Positions 44,531 to 53,288 of a stretch of DNA of 64,000 bases are shown one piece after another. A program made the position numbers and the translations under genes. The first letter of the stretch is position 1. Each line of letters opens with the position of its first letter. Under the pieces are notes generated by a model that worked only from the letters and a program-made list of their open reading frames with translations, did no database searches and was not told where the DNA came from. Source of the DNA: Paucimonas lemoignei (lineage in GTDB: Bacteria; Pseudomonadota; Gammaproteobacteria; Pseudomonadales; Pseudomonadaceae); the NCBI GenBank assembly GCA_900475325.1, contig LS483371.1:2356001-2420000 (forward strand). The letters run 5' to 3'.

Positions 44531-45880
44531 ATGCGCGCACAGATTTTTATGGTTCTGCCTTTTGTTGTGGTTGCTACTTGTGTGCAGGCGCAAACGCTTC
44601 CTGAAGCCATGCAGCAGGCCATGGATATACATCCGGAAGTTCAAGCCGGAGTTAACGCGCGCATGTCTGCCGATTACCAACTAAAGGCAGCGCAAGGCGG
44701 TTACTTGCCGCGTGTGGATGTCGCGGCGGGCTATGGCCGTGAAGGCACCGACAGCGTCACCACCCGAGGCAGCAGCGGTGATCACTTCCAGACCTTGAAC
44801 CGCGGCGAGTCGAGTGTGCGCGTGCAGCAAATGCTGTTTGACGGTTTCGCCACCTCAAGTGAAGTGGGACGTCAGCGGGCCAATGTCAGCTCCCGTGCCT
44901 ACGCCTTGATGGGTACGGCAGAGCGCACGGCTCTGGATGTGGCCAAGGTTTATCTGGATGTACTGACTCGTCGGGACATGCTGCTGCTTGCCGAAGAAAA
45001 CCTGAAAAGCCACGAGCGCATTTACGATCAGATCCAGTTGCGCACTTCGCGCGGCGTGGGTCGCCTGGCCGATATGGATCAGGCCGAGGCGCGCCTGGCT
45101 CAGGCCCAGAACAACAGACTGACCGAGATGACCAACCTGGCTGACGCCGAAACGGGTTACCTGAGCGTGGTCGGTCAGGCACCTGATCAACTGTCTGCGC
45201 CCCAGCCGTTTATCGACATGCTGCCCGCGACCCTCGATGAGGCGCGTCGTCAGATGATCGAGAACAGCCCGCTGCTGCGCTCGGCAGAAGCCGATATTGC
45301 TGCCACGGAAAAACAGTACGACGCCGCAAAATCGACGTTCTACCCGCGCTTCGATGCCGAGTTGGGCCGCACTGCGGACAACGACGTAGACGGCCTCAAC
45401 GGCCACAACAACGAATGGCAGGCCATGGTGCGCATGCGCATGAACCTGTTTGCCGGGGGCAGCAATAAGGCTGACCTGCAGTCCAAGTCCTATCTGGCCA
45501 ATCAGGCGCTGGATATCCGCAATAACGGCCTGCGCCAGTTGAACGAAGAACTGGGCCTGGCGTGGAACGCTTACAACAATGCCGCCGCGCAATTGCCGAT
45601 TGCCCAGAAGTACGTTGACCACGCCACCAGCGTGCGCCTGGCGTACCAGAAGCAATTCAGCATCGGCGAGCGGACCTTGCTCGATCTGCTCGACAGCGAG
45701 AACGAATTGTTCACCGCCCGTCGTCGTCTGGCCGAGGTCAAATCCCTGCAACTGTATACCCAATACCGCATCAAGGCGGACATGGGCCAGTTGCTCAGAA
45801 GCCAGGGCGTGGTCGCGCCGATGGCCACCGTTGTGCAAAACGACGTGAAGCCGCGCATCCAGCTGCCGGGCATGAACTGA
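44531..45880 (+). CDS. lapE: LapE, TolC-like outer-membrane channel of the LapA secretion system
   Basis: This 449-residue outer-membrane efflux protein starts at ATG 44531, following GAAGGA, with a signal peptide MRAQIFMVLPFVVVATCVQA ahead of QTLPEAMQQAM. The mature protein has the two OEP repeats, for example TALDVAKVYLDVLTRRDML and LGLAWNAYNNAAAQLPIAQKYV, and the long helical tunnel pattern. It ends with a short tail ...NDVKPRIQLPGMN. It forms the channel through which LapA is exported and in which its N-terminal plug is thought to remain lodged. It is the first gene of the lapEBC operon, divergent from lapA. Confidence 0.95.
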   Translation: MRAQIFMVLPFVVVATCVQAQTLPEAMQQAMDIHPEVQAGVNARMSADYQLKAAQGGYLPRVDVAAGYGREGTDSVTTRGSSGDHFQTLNRGESSVRVQQMLFDGFATSSEVGRQRANVSSRAYALMGTAERTALDVAKVYLDVLTRRDMLLLAEENLKSHERIYDQIQLRTSRGVGRLADMDQAEARLAQAQNNRLTEMTNLADAETGYLSVVGQAPDQLSAPQPFIDMLPATLDEARRQMIENSPLLRSAEADIAATEKQYDAAKSTFYPRFDAELGRTADNDVDGLNGHNNEWQAMVRMRMNLFAGGSNKADLQSKSYLANQALDIRNNGLRQLNEELGLAWNAYNNAAAQLPIAQKYVDHATSVRLAYQKQFSIGERTLLDLLDSENELFTARRRLAEVKSLQLYTQYRIKADMGQLLRSQGVVAPMATVVQNDVKPRIQLPGMN

Positions 45881-45926
45881 TTCACCGGATTTTTTCGTTT
45901 AACCGCCTTATTCAAGAGTGACCCGC

Positions 45927-48083
45927 GTGGAATCAGAAGCTAGTCGAGTTCATCTCAGTCATGATCCTCGCAGTCAGCATGACGATCCGTTACTGGATGG
46001 TCTGCTGACGCTGTGCCAATTGCATCAGAAGCCCGCCAGTCGAGCCATGCTGACCACCGGCCTGCCGTTGCCTGCGCAGCGCTTGACGCCTGAGCTGTTG
46101 CCGCGTGCTGCGGCCCGGGCTGGCTTGCAAGGGCGTCTGCTGGTACGCCAGCTGCGGCAGATTCCCGATATCGCCATGCCCGCACTGTTGCTGCTCAAAG
46201 ACGAACGCAGTGCCGTGCTGGTGGGCTGGAAAGCCGACGGCTGCGCACGGGTGCTGCTCAGTGAAAGCGACGGCGGGGAAGTTCATGTCAGTCGCGAACG
46301 GTTGGAGGCCGATTACACCGGCCGGGTGTTCTTCGCCCAGCCGCAACACAAGTTCGACGTTAACCGTGGCAACCTGATCCCCCGTGCGCGCTCCTGGTTC
46401 CGCGACACCCTCAAGCGCTCGCGCTGGCTTTACGCCGACGCCATTGCGGCCAGCCTCCTGATCAACATCATCGCCATGGCCGCGCCCTTGTTCGTGATGA
46501 ATGTCTACGACCGAGTGGTGCCGAACCAGGCCACCTCGACGCTGTGGGTATTGGCGATCGGCATCACTGGCGCCTACCTGTTCGACCTGATCCTCAAAAG
46601 CATGCGCAGCCTGTGCCTGGATCTGGCCGGGAAGAAAACCGACCTGATCATTTCCGCGACACTGTTCGAGCGGATCGTGGGCATGGCCATGCGTCATCGC
46701 CCGGCACGGGTTGGCAGTTTTGCGCAGAACATTCACGAGTTTCAGTCGCTGCGCGATTTTCTCGCCTCGCTGACCCTCACCAGCCTCATCGACCTGCCGT
46801 TCACGTTGCTGATCCTGTTGGTGATCGGGATTCTGGGTGGGCATCTGGTGTGGATTCCGGTGGTGGCGTTCCCTCTGGCCCTTGTCATTGGCTACGCCCT
46901 GCAAAAGCCGCTGATGGCAACCATGGAGCGCACCATGGTGCTGGCCTCCGAGCGCCAGTCGAGCCTGATCGAAACCCTGGCGGGCCTGGACGCCATCAAG
47001 GTCAATAACGCTGAGAGCGAGCGCCAGTATCAATGGGAGCAGACTATCGGCACCCTGAGCCGCCTTGAGCTGCGGGTGAAAATGCTCTCCGGGCTGGCGA
47101 TGAACATCACCATGCTGATCCAGCTGCTGGCGGGCGTAGCAATGATCGTGTTCGGCGTGTATCAGATCATCGATGGCAACCTGAGCATGGGCGGGCTGAT
47201 CGCGTGCTACATGCTCAGCGGTCGCGCCCTCGCGCCCCTGGGGCAACTGTCCGGTTTGCTGACGCGTTACCAGCAGGCCAAGGTCACCATGGTCTCGGTC
47301 GACCAGATGATGGAGTTGCCTCAAGAGCGCAACTTCGACGAGCGCCCGCTATCGCGCCAGACCCTGCAGGGCGCCATTGAATGTCGCCAGGTGGATTTCA
47401 CCTATCCCCAGCAGCAGAACCCGGCGTTGAAGGGCCTCAACCTGAACATCCGCCCCGGCGAGAAAGTCGGCATCATCGGCCGCAGCGGCTCGGGCAAAAG
47501 CTCCCTTGCCAAACTGCTGGTCGGCTTGTACCAGGCTGATTCGGGCGCGTTGCTGGTCGATGCCGTGGACACTCGCCAGATTGATGTCAGCGAACTTCGC
47601 CACAACATCGGCTATGTACCGCAGGACATCCAGCTGCTCAGCGGCACCTTGCGCGATAACCTGGTTTCGGGCGCGCGTTACGTTGAGGACGAAATGGTCC
47701 TGCAGGCCGCCGAACTGGCGGGCGTGCATGAGTTCGCCCGGCTGCATCCCAAGGGTTACGAACTGCAGGTCGGCGAGCGCGGGCAGAACCTGTCCGGCGG
47801 CCAGCGGCAGAACGTGGCGCTGGCCCGGGCCCTGTTGCTCAACCCGCCGATCCTGCTGCTGGACGAACCCACCAGCGCCATGGACAACACCGGGGAAGAG
47901 CGCCTTAAACAGCGTCTGGTTGCCGTGATTGAAAGTAAAACCGTGATACTTGTGACGCACCGCGCTTCGCTGCTCTCGCTGGTGGACAGATTGATCGTGA
48001 TCGACAGAGGGCAGATCCTTGCCGATGGCCCGAAAGCCGCCGTCATGGAAGCGTTGAAGAAGGGGCAGATCAGTGTCGCTTGA
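45927..48083 (+). CDS. lapB: LapB, type I secretion ABC transporter/ATPase for LapA
   Basis: This 718-residue protein has an N-terminal C39-peptidase-like domain (PLLDGLLTLCQLH...) that appears degenerate and probably only docks the substrate. An ABC transmembrane domain with about six helices (from about residue 165, DAIAASLLINIIAMAAPLFV) follows, then a C-terminal ATPase: Walker A GRSGSGKSS, signature LSGGQRQ, Walker B LLLDEPTSAMD. It drives export of LapA across both membranes with LapC and LapE. The start is GTG 45927 (residue sequence VESEASRVHLSHDP), preceded by AAGAG; GTG 45918 is in frame but overlaps that site. Its end overlaps lapC by 11 bases. Confidence 0.95.
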   Translation: MESEASRVHLSHDPRSQHDDPLLDGLLTLCQLHQKPASRAMLTTGLPLPAQRLTPELLPRAAARAGLQGRLLVRQLRQIPDIAMPALLLLKDERSAVLVGWKADGCARVLLSESDGGEVHVSRERLEADYTGRVFFAQPQHKFDVNRGNLIPRARSWFRDTLKRSRWLYADAIAASLLINIIAMAAPLFVMNVYDRVVPNQATSTLWVLAIGITGAYLFDLILKSMRSLCLDLAGKKTDLIISATLFERIVGMAMRHRPARVGSFAQNIHEFQSLRDFLASLTLTSLIDLPFTLLILLVIGILGGHLVWIPVVAFPLALVIGYALQKPLMATMERTMVLASERQSSLIETLAGLDAIKVNNAESERQYQWEQTIGTLSRLELRVKMLSGLAMNITMLIQLLAGVAMIVFGVYQIIDGNLSMGGLIACYMLSGRALAPLGQLSGLLTRYQQAKVTMVSVDQMMELPQERNFDERPLSRQTLQGAIECRQVDFTYPQQQNPALKGLNLNIRPGEKVGIIGRSGSGKSSLAKLLVGLYQADSGALLVDAVDTRQIDVSELRHNIGYVPQDIQLLSGTLRDNLVSGARYVEDEMVLQAAELAGVHEFARLHPKGYELQVGERGQNLSGGQRQNVALARALLLNPPILLLDEPTSAMDNTGEERLKQRLVAVIESKTVILVTHRASLLSLVDRLIVIDRGQILADGPKAAVMEALKKGQISVA

Positions 48084-49440
48084 TATCCGTAGCTGGAAAA
48101 GCTCGCTGGGCAGGTACTTCAAGGGCTCCGACTCCCTGCACGGCCAACCGCTGCCTGAGGTCAACAAGGCGCTGTTTGAAGATGCGCCGCGTGTGGTGCG
48201 CCTGACCATCTGGTGCTTGATCGGTTTTTTCGTGTTTTTGCTGGCCTGGGCACACTTCGCGGAAATCGACGAAGTGACGCGTGGTGACGGCAAGGCCATT
48301 CCGTCTTCCAAACTGCAGAAGATCCAGAACCTGGAGGGCGGTATCGTCGCCGAGCTGTACGTGCACGAAGGCGAAATTGTCGACGCCGGTGCGCCATTGG
48401 TGCGTCTGGATGATACGCGCTTTCTGTCCAACGCTGGCGAGACTGAAGCCGACCGTCTGGCCCTGTCGATGCGCGTCGATCGCCTGAGTGCCGAGGTCGA
48501 AGACCGGCCACTGGTCATCGCCCCGGATGCGCTCAAGGCCGTGCCCAAGCAAGCAGCCAACGAACAGGCGCTGTACACCAGCCGTCGCCAACAGCTCACC
48601 GATGAAGTGGCAGGTCTGCAGCAACAGGTGATTCAACGCCAGCAGGAGTTGCGTGAGTTCACCTCCAAGCAGGAGCAATACCGCAACAGTCTGCAATTGC
48701 TGCGTCAGGAAATTTCCATGTCTGAGCCGCTGGTGGCGCAGGGTGCGATTTCCCAGGTTGAAGTCTTGCGCCTCAAGCGCGCCGAAGTCGAAACCCGCGG
48801 GCAGATGGATTCCACCACGCTGGCGATCCCTCGCGCCCAGGCCGCGATCAGCGAAGTGTCGCGCAAAATCGACGAAACCCGTGGCAAGTTCCGCAGCGAT
48901 GCCCTGACCCAGCTCAACGAAGCCCGTACCGAACTGAGCAAAGCCCAGGCCACGGGCAAGGCCCTGACCGACCGCGTCAGCAGAACCCTGGTCACCTCGC
49001 CGGTGCGGGGTGTGGTCAAGCAGATGCTGGTCAACACCATCGGTGGTGTGGTGCAGCCGGGCAGTGATCTGGTTGAAGTGGTGCCGCTGGACGATACCTT
49101 GCTGGTCGAAGCCAAGGTTCGCCCGCAAGACATCGCCTTCCTGCGTCCCGGCCAGGAAGCGGTGGTCAAGTTCACTGCCTATGACTACACCATTTATGGC
49201 GGGTTGAAGGCCAAACTGGTGCAGATCGGTGCCGATACCATCACCGACGACAAAGGCAATACCTTCTACATGATCACGCTGCGCACTGACCGCAGCCATC
49301 TGGGGACCGATGAGCACCCGCTGCTGATCATCCCCGGCATGGTCGCATCGGTGGACATCATCACCGGCAAGAAAAGTATCCTCAGCTACCTGCTCAAGCC
49401 CGTACTGCGGGCCAGGGCCGAGGCCTTGAGAGAGCGTTGA
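48073..49440 (+). CDS. lapC: LapC, HlyD-type membrane fusion protein of the LapA secretion system
   Basis: This 455-residue adaptor starts at GTG 48073 inside the end of lapB. It has a short cytoplasmic N-terminus, a single membrane helix (about residues 38-58, TIWCLIGFFVFLLAWAHF) and a long periplasmic part. The first lipoyl half-motif is LEGGIVAELYVHEGEIVDAGAPLVRLDD and the second lies near TLVTSPVRGVVKQMLVNTIGG. Long coiled-coil helices lie between about residues 150 and 310. The C-terminal GMVASVDIITGKKSILSYLLKPV is the standard HlyD ending. It links LapB in the inner membrane to LapE in the outer membrane. Confidence 0.95.
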   Translation: MSLDIRSWKSSLGRYFKGSDSLHGQPLPEVNKALFEDAPRVVRLTIWCLIGFFVFLLAWAHFAEIDEVTRGDGKAIPSSKLQKIQNLEGGIVAELYVHEGEIVDAGAPLVRLDDTRFLSNAGETEADRLALSMRVDRLSAEVEDRPLVIAPDALKAVPKQAANEQALYTSRRQQLTDEVAGLQQQVIQRQQELREFTSKQEQYRNSLQLLRQEISMSEPLVAQGAISQVEVLRLKRAEVETRGQMDSTTLAIPRAQAAISEVSRKIDETRGKFRSDALTQLNEARTELSKAQATGKALTDRVSRTLVTSPVRGVVKQMLVNTIGGVVQPGSDLVEVVPLDDTLLVEAKVRPQDIAFLRPGQEAVVKFTAYDYTIYGGLKAKLVQIGADTITDDKGNTFYMITLRTDRSHLGTDEHPLLIIPGMVASVDIITGKKSILSYLLKPVLRARAEALRER

Positions 49441-49460
49441 TTGTCTTGAACGGGTGAAGT

Positions 49461-49506
49461 GGGGCCGTGTTTGCTGCAGGACAGCGCGGCAGCCTCGACC
49501 GGCCCC
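49461..49506 (+). terminator. Weak inverted repeat after lapC
   Basis: GGGGCCG and CGGCCCC form a 7-bp stem around a 32-base loop beginning 21 bases past lapC. There is no T run. It may mark the end of the lapEBC message. Confidence 0.3.
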
Positions 49507-49735
49507 GCGCTCGTTCAGATGACAGATGAATCCACGATTGACCTGAACATACGCAACCTCTGTGGGAGCAATCGCAGGTTACGACGGTCGCGGAGTGTCT
49601 GGCACACCGCGATTCGCAGCCTTCGGCAGCGCCTGCAAGACCTCGTTCTATCCGAAAAAACGCAGGGCCATGACAGGGACGAAATCTCGGCCGCGATCTA
49701 CCGGAACGGACGCAAAACCAACGGAATCCCCGAAC

Positions 49736-49833
49736 CCTGTGGGAGTGAATTCATTCGCAAAGGGGTCGGGTACATTCGATGCAAATTCGTCGTTCATACC
49801 ACCGGCTTCGCGAATAAATTCGCTCCCACAGGG
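49736..49833. repeat. REPIN-like inverted repeat, copy 1
   Basis: CTGTGGGAGTGAATTCATTCGC is mirrored about 60 bases later by GCGAATAAATTCGCTCCCACAG, so the roughly 98-base element can fold into a long imperfect hairpin. This is the structure of REP doublets mobilised by RAYT transposases in pseudomonads; no RAYT gene lies in the window. The first flank given here is written 22 bases only as two joined halves: CTGTGGGAG and TGAATTCATTCGC. Confidence 0.75.
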
Positions 49834-50018
49834 GCTGTGTTTGCTGTGCGACAGCACTACGACAGTCGCGGTCGCGGAGTGTCTGGCGCACCGCGATTCG
49901 CAGCCTTCGGCAGCTCCTGCAAGACCTCGTTCTATCCGAAAAAACGCAGGGCCATGACAGGGACGAAATCTCGGCCGCGATCTACCGGAACGGACGCGAA
50001 ACCAACGGAATCCCCGAA

Positions 50019-50117
50019 CCCTGAGGGAGTGAATTCATTCGCAAAGGGGGCGGGTACATTCGATGCAAATTGGTCGTCCGTACCACCGCCTTCGCGAATA
50101 AATTCGCTCCCACAGGG
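50019..50117. repeat. REPIN-like inverted repeat, copy 2
   Basis: This is the second copy of the same hairpin-forming element, 284 bases after the first. Its left arm starts CTGAGGGAG instead of CTGTGGGAG, a change that weakens pairing with the CTCCCACAG right arm. Confidence 0.72.
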
Positions 50118-50221
50118 GCTGTGTTTACTGTGCGACAGCACTACGGCAGTCGCGAAAACGGAGTGTCTGGCACACCGCGATTCGCAGCCTTCGGCAGCGC
50201 CTGCAAGGACCGCTCCCGCCA

Positions 50222-52354
50222 TCAGAACGTATAGGCAATTCCCGCCTGCACCGTCCGTGGCGCACCCGGATAGACGTAGGTGTTCCACCCGGCTTCGTCA
50301 TATTCCTTGTTGAACAGGTTCTTCAGGTCCAGGTTCAGGCGCACGTGCTCGTTGACCTTGTAGAAGCTCAACAGATCCACCACGGTGTACTGCTCCATGT
50401 TGTAGGTGCTGGCAGCGGTCTGTCCGACACGGTCGTCAACGTATTTGAGGCCCATGCCCAGCCCGAGCCCACGGGCAAAGCCGTTCTGGAACTCGTACAC
50501 ATTGAGCAGGCTGAACGTGTTGCGCGGTATGTTCGCCAGGCGCGTGCCGGAGCGCAGGGTGTTGTCCTTGGTGACTTCGGCATCGACAAACGCGTAGCCG
50601 CCGATCACACGCCATTCGGGGGTCAGGTTACCGGCGACGTTCAGGTCAAAGCCACGGCTGCGCACTTCGCCCGCTGCGACGCTGAACGCTGAGTCCACAG
50701 GGTCCAGGGTCAAGACGTTTTTCTTGTCGATCTGATAGACCGCCGCATCCACGCTCAACTGACGATCCAGGGCTTCCCACTTGAGGCCCATTTCGACCGA
50801 CTTGCCTTTTTCCGGGTCGAAGCCGCCGCCCTGACGGCTGGCGCCGGTGTTGGGTTTGAACGATCGCGCCGTGTTGGCATAGATCGCCAGCGTATCGGTC
50901 AGGTCGTAGATCAGGCCGACGCGCGGGGTGACCGCGTTATCGGCAGCCTGCCAGTCGACGCTGTTGGGCAACTGGTTGTCGTAGTCATGCTCGAACCGTT
51001 CCAGGCGTACACCGGCCAACACCTTGAGGCGTTCGGTGAGGGCGACCTGATCCTGAATGAACGCGGCCGAGGTCTTGAGCTTTTCGTGGTCCTGGGTCGT
51101 GGTGCGTGTCAGGGCCGGGCGAGCCTGGTTGTAGACAGGGTCGAACAGGTTGATCGGGTACGCCGTTGCGCCGTTGGCGGAGCGATGGATCACGGACTGG
51201 TAGTCGTAATCCTCGTACTCGACGCCGGTCAGCAGCGTGTGCGCGAAGCCGCCGGTCTCGAAGTGCCCGGTGAGGTTCAGCTGCACGTCCCGGTCGGTCC
51301 ATTCCAGTTTTCGGTAGTTGAAGTTGCGGCCCAGGGTCGCGCCGTCCGCTTGCAGGCTGTTGGCCTCGATGGCATTGCCCTTGAGGCTGCCATCAAGCAG
51401 TTGCAGGCCGCCGCCCAGGGTCCAGTCATCGTTCAGCAGGTGCTCGAAGCGCAGTTGAGCCATGTTGTTGTCGTTGTGCAGCAGGTTGTCGCTGCCTTTG
51501 CCCCAGACATTGGTGTCCCGTGAAGCCGTCCCCGCCTGATTGGGGTAACGGGTCAGGCCACGGTCAAGCGCGTGATTGTTGCGCATGAAGTCACCCTCGA
51601 AAATGATCCGGGTGCTGTCATTGACCTGCCAGCTCAAGACCGGCGCGACGTCGTAACGCTCGCTGTCGACATGGTCACGAAAGCTGTCACCGCCTTCGCC
51701 CAATACGTTCAAGCGATAGGCCAGCGCGCCGTCCTCGCTCAGCGGCCCAGTAGCGTCCAGGGTCGCGCGCTGCATGCCTTGATCATTGAGCTGGCTGCCT
51801 AGCGTGACCTTGTTTTCGGTCAGTGGCTGTTTACTGACGATGTTGAACGTGCCGCCCGGATCGCCACGGCCGTACAGGCTGGTGGCCGGCCCGCGAATGA
51901 CTTCCAGGCGCTCCACGGTGTTGGCATCGGGTGCGTTGGGGTAGCCGCGGTTGATGGGGAAACCGTTGCGATAGAACTCACCGGTGGTGAAGCCTCTCAC
52001 CGTGAACGTGGTCAGGCCCTGGCCACCAAAGTTGTTGGCCCGGCCGACGCCACCGGCGTAGTCCAATGCGTCTTGCAGCCGAGTAGCGGAGCTGTCTTCG
52101 ACCACATCGCGGGGCACGACGCTGACCGATTGCGGCGTTTCATGCAGCGACGTGTCGGTGCGCGTGGCACTGGCCGAACGGGTGGCGCGGTAGCCCTCTA
52201 CAGGGCCATCCGCGCGTTCGCTATCGGTCCTGGCATCAATGCTCAGGGCTTGCAACTCAACCGAGGGCGACCCGGCTTCGGTTGACGTGGCTGCCCACGA
52301 GGCAGATGGGATGATGGCTTGCAGCAGGCAGAGAGAAACGAACGTGCGACGCAT
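50222..52354 (-). CDS. TonB-dependent siderophore receptor
   Basis: This 710-residue outer-membrane receptor starts with a signal peptide MRRTFVSLCLLQAIIPSASWA. A TonB-box-like stretch follows, then the plug domain (TPQSVSVVPRDVVEDSSATRLQDAL, VERLEVIRGPATSLYGRGDPGG) and a 22-strand barrel ending in ...VQAGIAYTF with the terminal aromatic residue. It lacks an N-terminal STN signalling domain, so it is a plain transducer and not part of a sigma/anti-sigma cascade. The FhuA/FiuA-like pattern suggests a hydroxamate ferric siderophore such as ferrichrome, but the ligand is not proven. A Fur-like box lies upstream. It stands alone, convergent with lapC across the repeat array. Confidence 0.93.
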   Translation of the reverse strand: MRRTFVSLCLLQAIIPSASWAATSTEAGSPSVELQALSIDARTDSERADGPVEGYRATRSASATRTDTSLHETPQSVSVVPRDVVEDSSATRLQDALDYAGGVGRANNFGGQGLTTFTVRGFTTGEFYRNGFPINRGYPNAPDANTVERLEVIRGPATSLYGRGDPGGTFNIVSKQPLTENKVTLGSQLNDQGMQRATLDATGPLSEDGALAYRLNVLGEGGDSFRDHVDSERYDVAPVLSWQVNDSTRIIFEGDFMRNNHALDRGLTRYPNQAGTASRDTNVWGKGSDNLLHNDNNMAQLRFEHLLNDDWTLGGGLQLLDGSLKGNAIEANSLQADGATLGRNFNYRKLEWTDRDVQLNLTGHFETGGFAHTLLTGVEYEDYDYQSVIHRSANGATAYPINLFDPVYNQARPALTRTTTQDHEKLKTSAAFIQDQVALTERLKVLAGVRLERFEHDYDNQLPNSVDWQAADNAVTPRVGLIYDLTDTLAIYANTARSFKPNTGASRQGGGFDPEKGKSVEMGLKWEALDRQLSVDAAVYQIDKKNVLTLDPVDSAFSVAAGEVRSRGFDLNVAGNLTPEWRVIGGYAFVDAEVTKDNTLRSGTRLANIPRNTFSLLNVYEFQNGFARGLGLGMGLKYVDDRVGQTAASTYNMEQYTVVDLLSFYKVNEHVRLNLDLKNLFNKEYDEAGWNTYVYPGAPRTVQAGIAYTF

Positions 52355-52405
52355 CGACGGGACGATCCTGAACAGAGGGCAGTAGGGAAACAGAGAAAAA
52401 GCGCG

Positions 52406-52430
52406 CGAATAGTACTTGGAATCATTCGCA
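52406..52430 (-). promoter_or_regulatory. Fur-box-like site upstream of the TonB receptor
   Basis: On the minus strand GCGAATGATTCC with its mirrored ATTCGC at the other end forms an inverted repeat 52 bases upstream of the receptor start. GCGAATGATT is the common left half of Pseudomonas Fur sites. Iron-repressed expression is expected. Confidence 0.6.
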
Positions 52431-52516
52431 AATGCGTCTTTCTTGTAGAAATTATTTCCTGACTGTGTCGGACTCGGTACGAAGCCGGAATCTGCCTGGG
52501 CACCCGCGCATCATCA

Positions 52517-52735
52517 TTACTGTTGGCGAACTTCAAACTTGAACGTGTCAGAAGGCCATAACGACCAGGAGGGGCGGGGTTGGTAACAGCCGGGCTGATT
52601 GGGTGGGGAGGCATCGCAGCGAACCGTGTAACCTCTTTCGCCTATTTCCCTGCTGCCTTCGTCCACGCCTCTTTCGCTGTAGGCCGAGCAACCGCATAAC
52701 AGGGTGAAACCGAGTAGCGTCAGTATCCGCTTCAT
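52517..52735 (-). CDS. Small predicted lipoprotein (72 residues)
   Basis: The product starts MKRILTLLGFTLLCGCSAYSERG, a short lipoprotein signal with the lipid-acceptor Cys in CGC. The start ATG at 52735 is preceded by AGGAGG four bases upstream; the open frame extends further to 52834 but the extension is not needed. The mature part has two cysteines (RCDASPPNQPGC) and ends FKFEVRQQ. I do not recognise a family. It lies between the TonB receptor and the response-regulator operon, on the same strand as both. Confidence 0.72.
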   Translation of the reverse strand: MKRILTLLGFTLLCGCSAYSERGVDEGSREIGERGYTVRCDASPPNQPGCYQPRPSWSLWPSDTFKFEVRQQ

Positions 52736-52796
52736 AAAGCCTCCTGGCTGAAAAGGGACCAGCTTAGCAAACGATGCGGTTGTGATGCCCCAATCC

Positions 52797-53288
52797 TCAG
52801 CAATTGGCATCCCCAGCCAACAACGAATCGACACTATTTACCCCATGCTGGCGCAGCAATTCGATCTGCTCGGCGGGCACCAGGGTGCGCAGCGTTTTGT
52901 ACAACGCGCGGGTTTCCAGCAGGTTCCACACCCTGAGCATGGTTTCCAGCGCATCCAGTGGTTTGCTGATGAAGTCCTTGGCCCCCAGTGCCAGTGCGCG
53001 CAGGCGGGTGTCGCGGGTTGCGTCGGCGGTCAGCACCAGGATCGGCAAGTATTCGAAGGCCGGGATGCGTCGGTTGAGTTGCTCCAGCACTGCGAATCCG
53101 TCGAACTCAGGCATATGCAGGTCAAGGATCACCAGGTCCGGCTCGAAGCTGTTGAACAGGTCCAGCGTCTTGAGCGGCTGGGTGCTGCTCAAGACATTGG
53201 TCAGCCCCTCACGGACCAGCAATTGCTCCACCAGATCGATATTGGGTCGTTGGTCGTCGATGATCAGAATGCGCAGGTCGATGTTCAC
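52797..53288 (-). CDS. Stand-alone response-regulator receiver protein
   Basis: This 163-residue CheY-like protein has acidic residues in ILIIDDQ, the phospho-acceptor Asp in DLVILDLHMPEFDG, the Thr in LVLTAD and the Lys in DFISKPL, so it should be phosphorylatable. The C-terminal 40 residues (ALYKTLRTLVPAEQIELLRQHG) form a short helical extension and not a known output domain. It starts by a four-base overlap with the hybrid kinase gene, whose own C-terminal receiver is distinct. It is the last gene of the four-gene signalling operon, and probably acts by protein-protein contact or as a phosphate sink. Confidence 0.9.
   Translation of the reverse strand: MNIDLRILIIDDQRPNIDLVEQLLVREGLTNVLSSTQPLKTLDLFNSFEPDLVILDLHMPEFDGFAVLEQLNRRIPAFEYLPILVLTADATRDTRLRALALGAKDFISKPLDALETMLRVWNLLETRALYKTLRTLVPAEQIELLRQHGVNSVDSLLAGDANC

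Larger units (their letters stand above)
49587..50206. repeat. Tandem array of a 284-bp non-coding unit
   Basis: Two full copies (49587-49870 and 49871-50154) and the first part of a third (to about 50206) recur with an exact 284-base period; the phase marker GAGTGTCTGG is at 49593, 49877 and 50161. Copies differ by a small number of substitutions. Each contains a REP-type core GCAGCCTTCGGCAGC and a REPIN-like inverted pair. Apparent frames in this space are repeats read through and lack family resemblance. It fills most of the 781-base space between lapC and the convergent TonB receptor. Confidence 0.92.

Noticed and set aside
49459..50313. A 284-residue plus-strand frame in the lapC downstream space.
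   Set aside because: It is read through the 284-bp tandem repeat, so the protein is a duplication of itself, and it runs into the convergent receptor gene.
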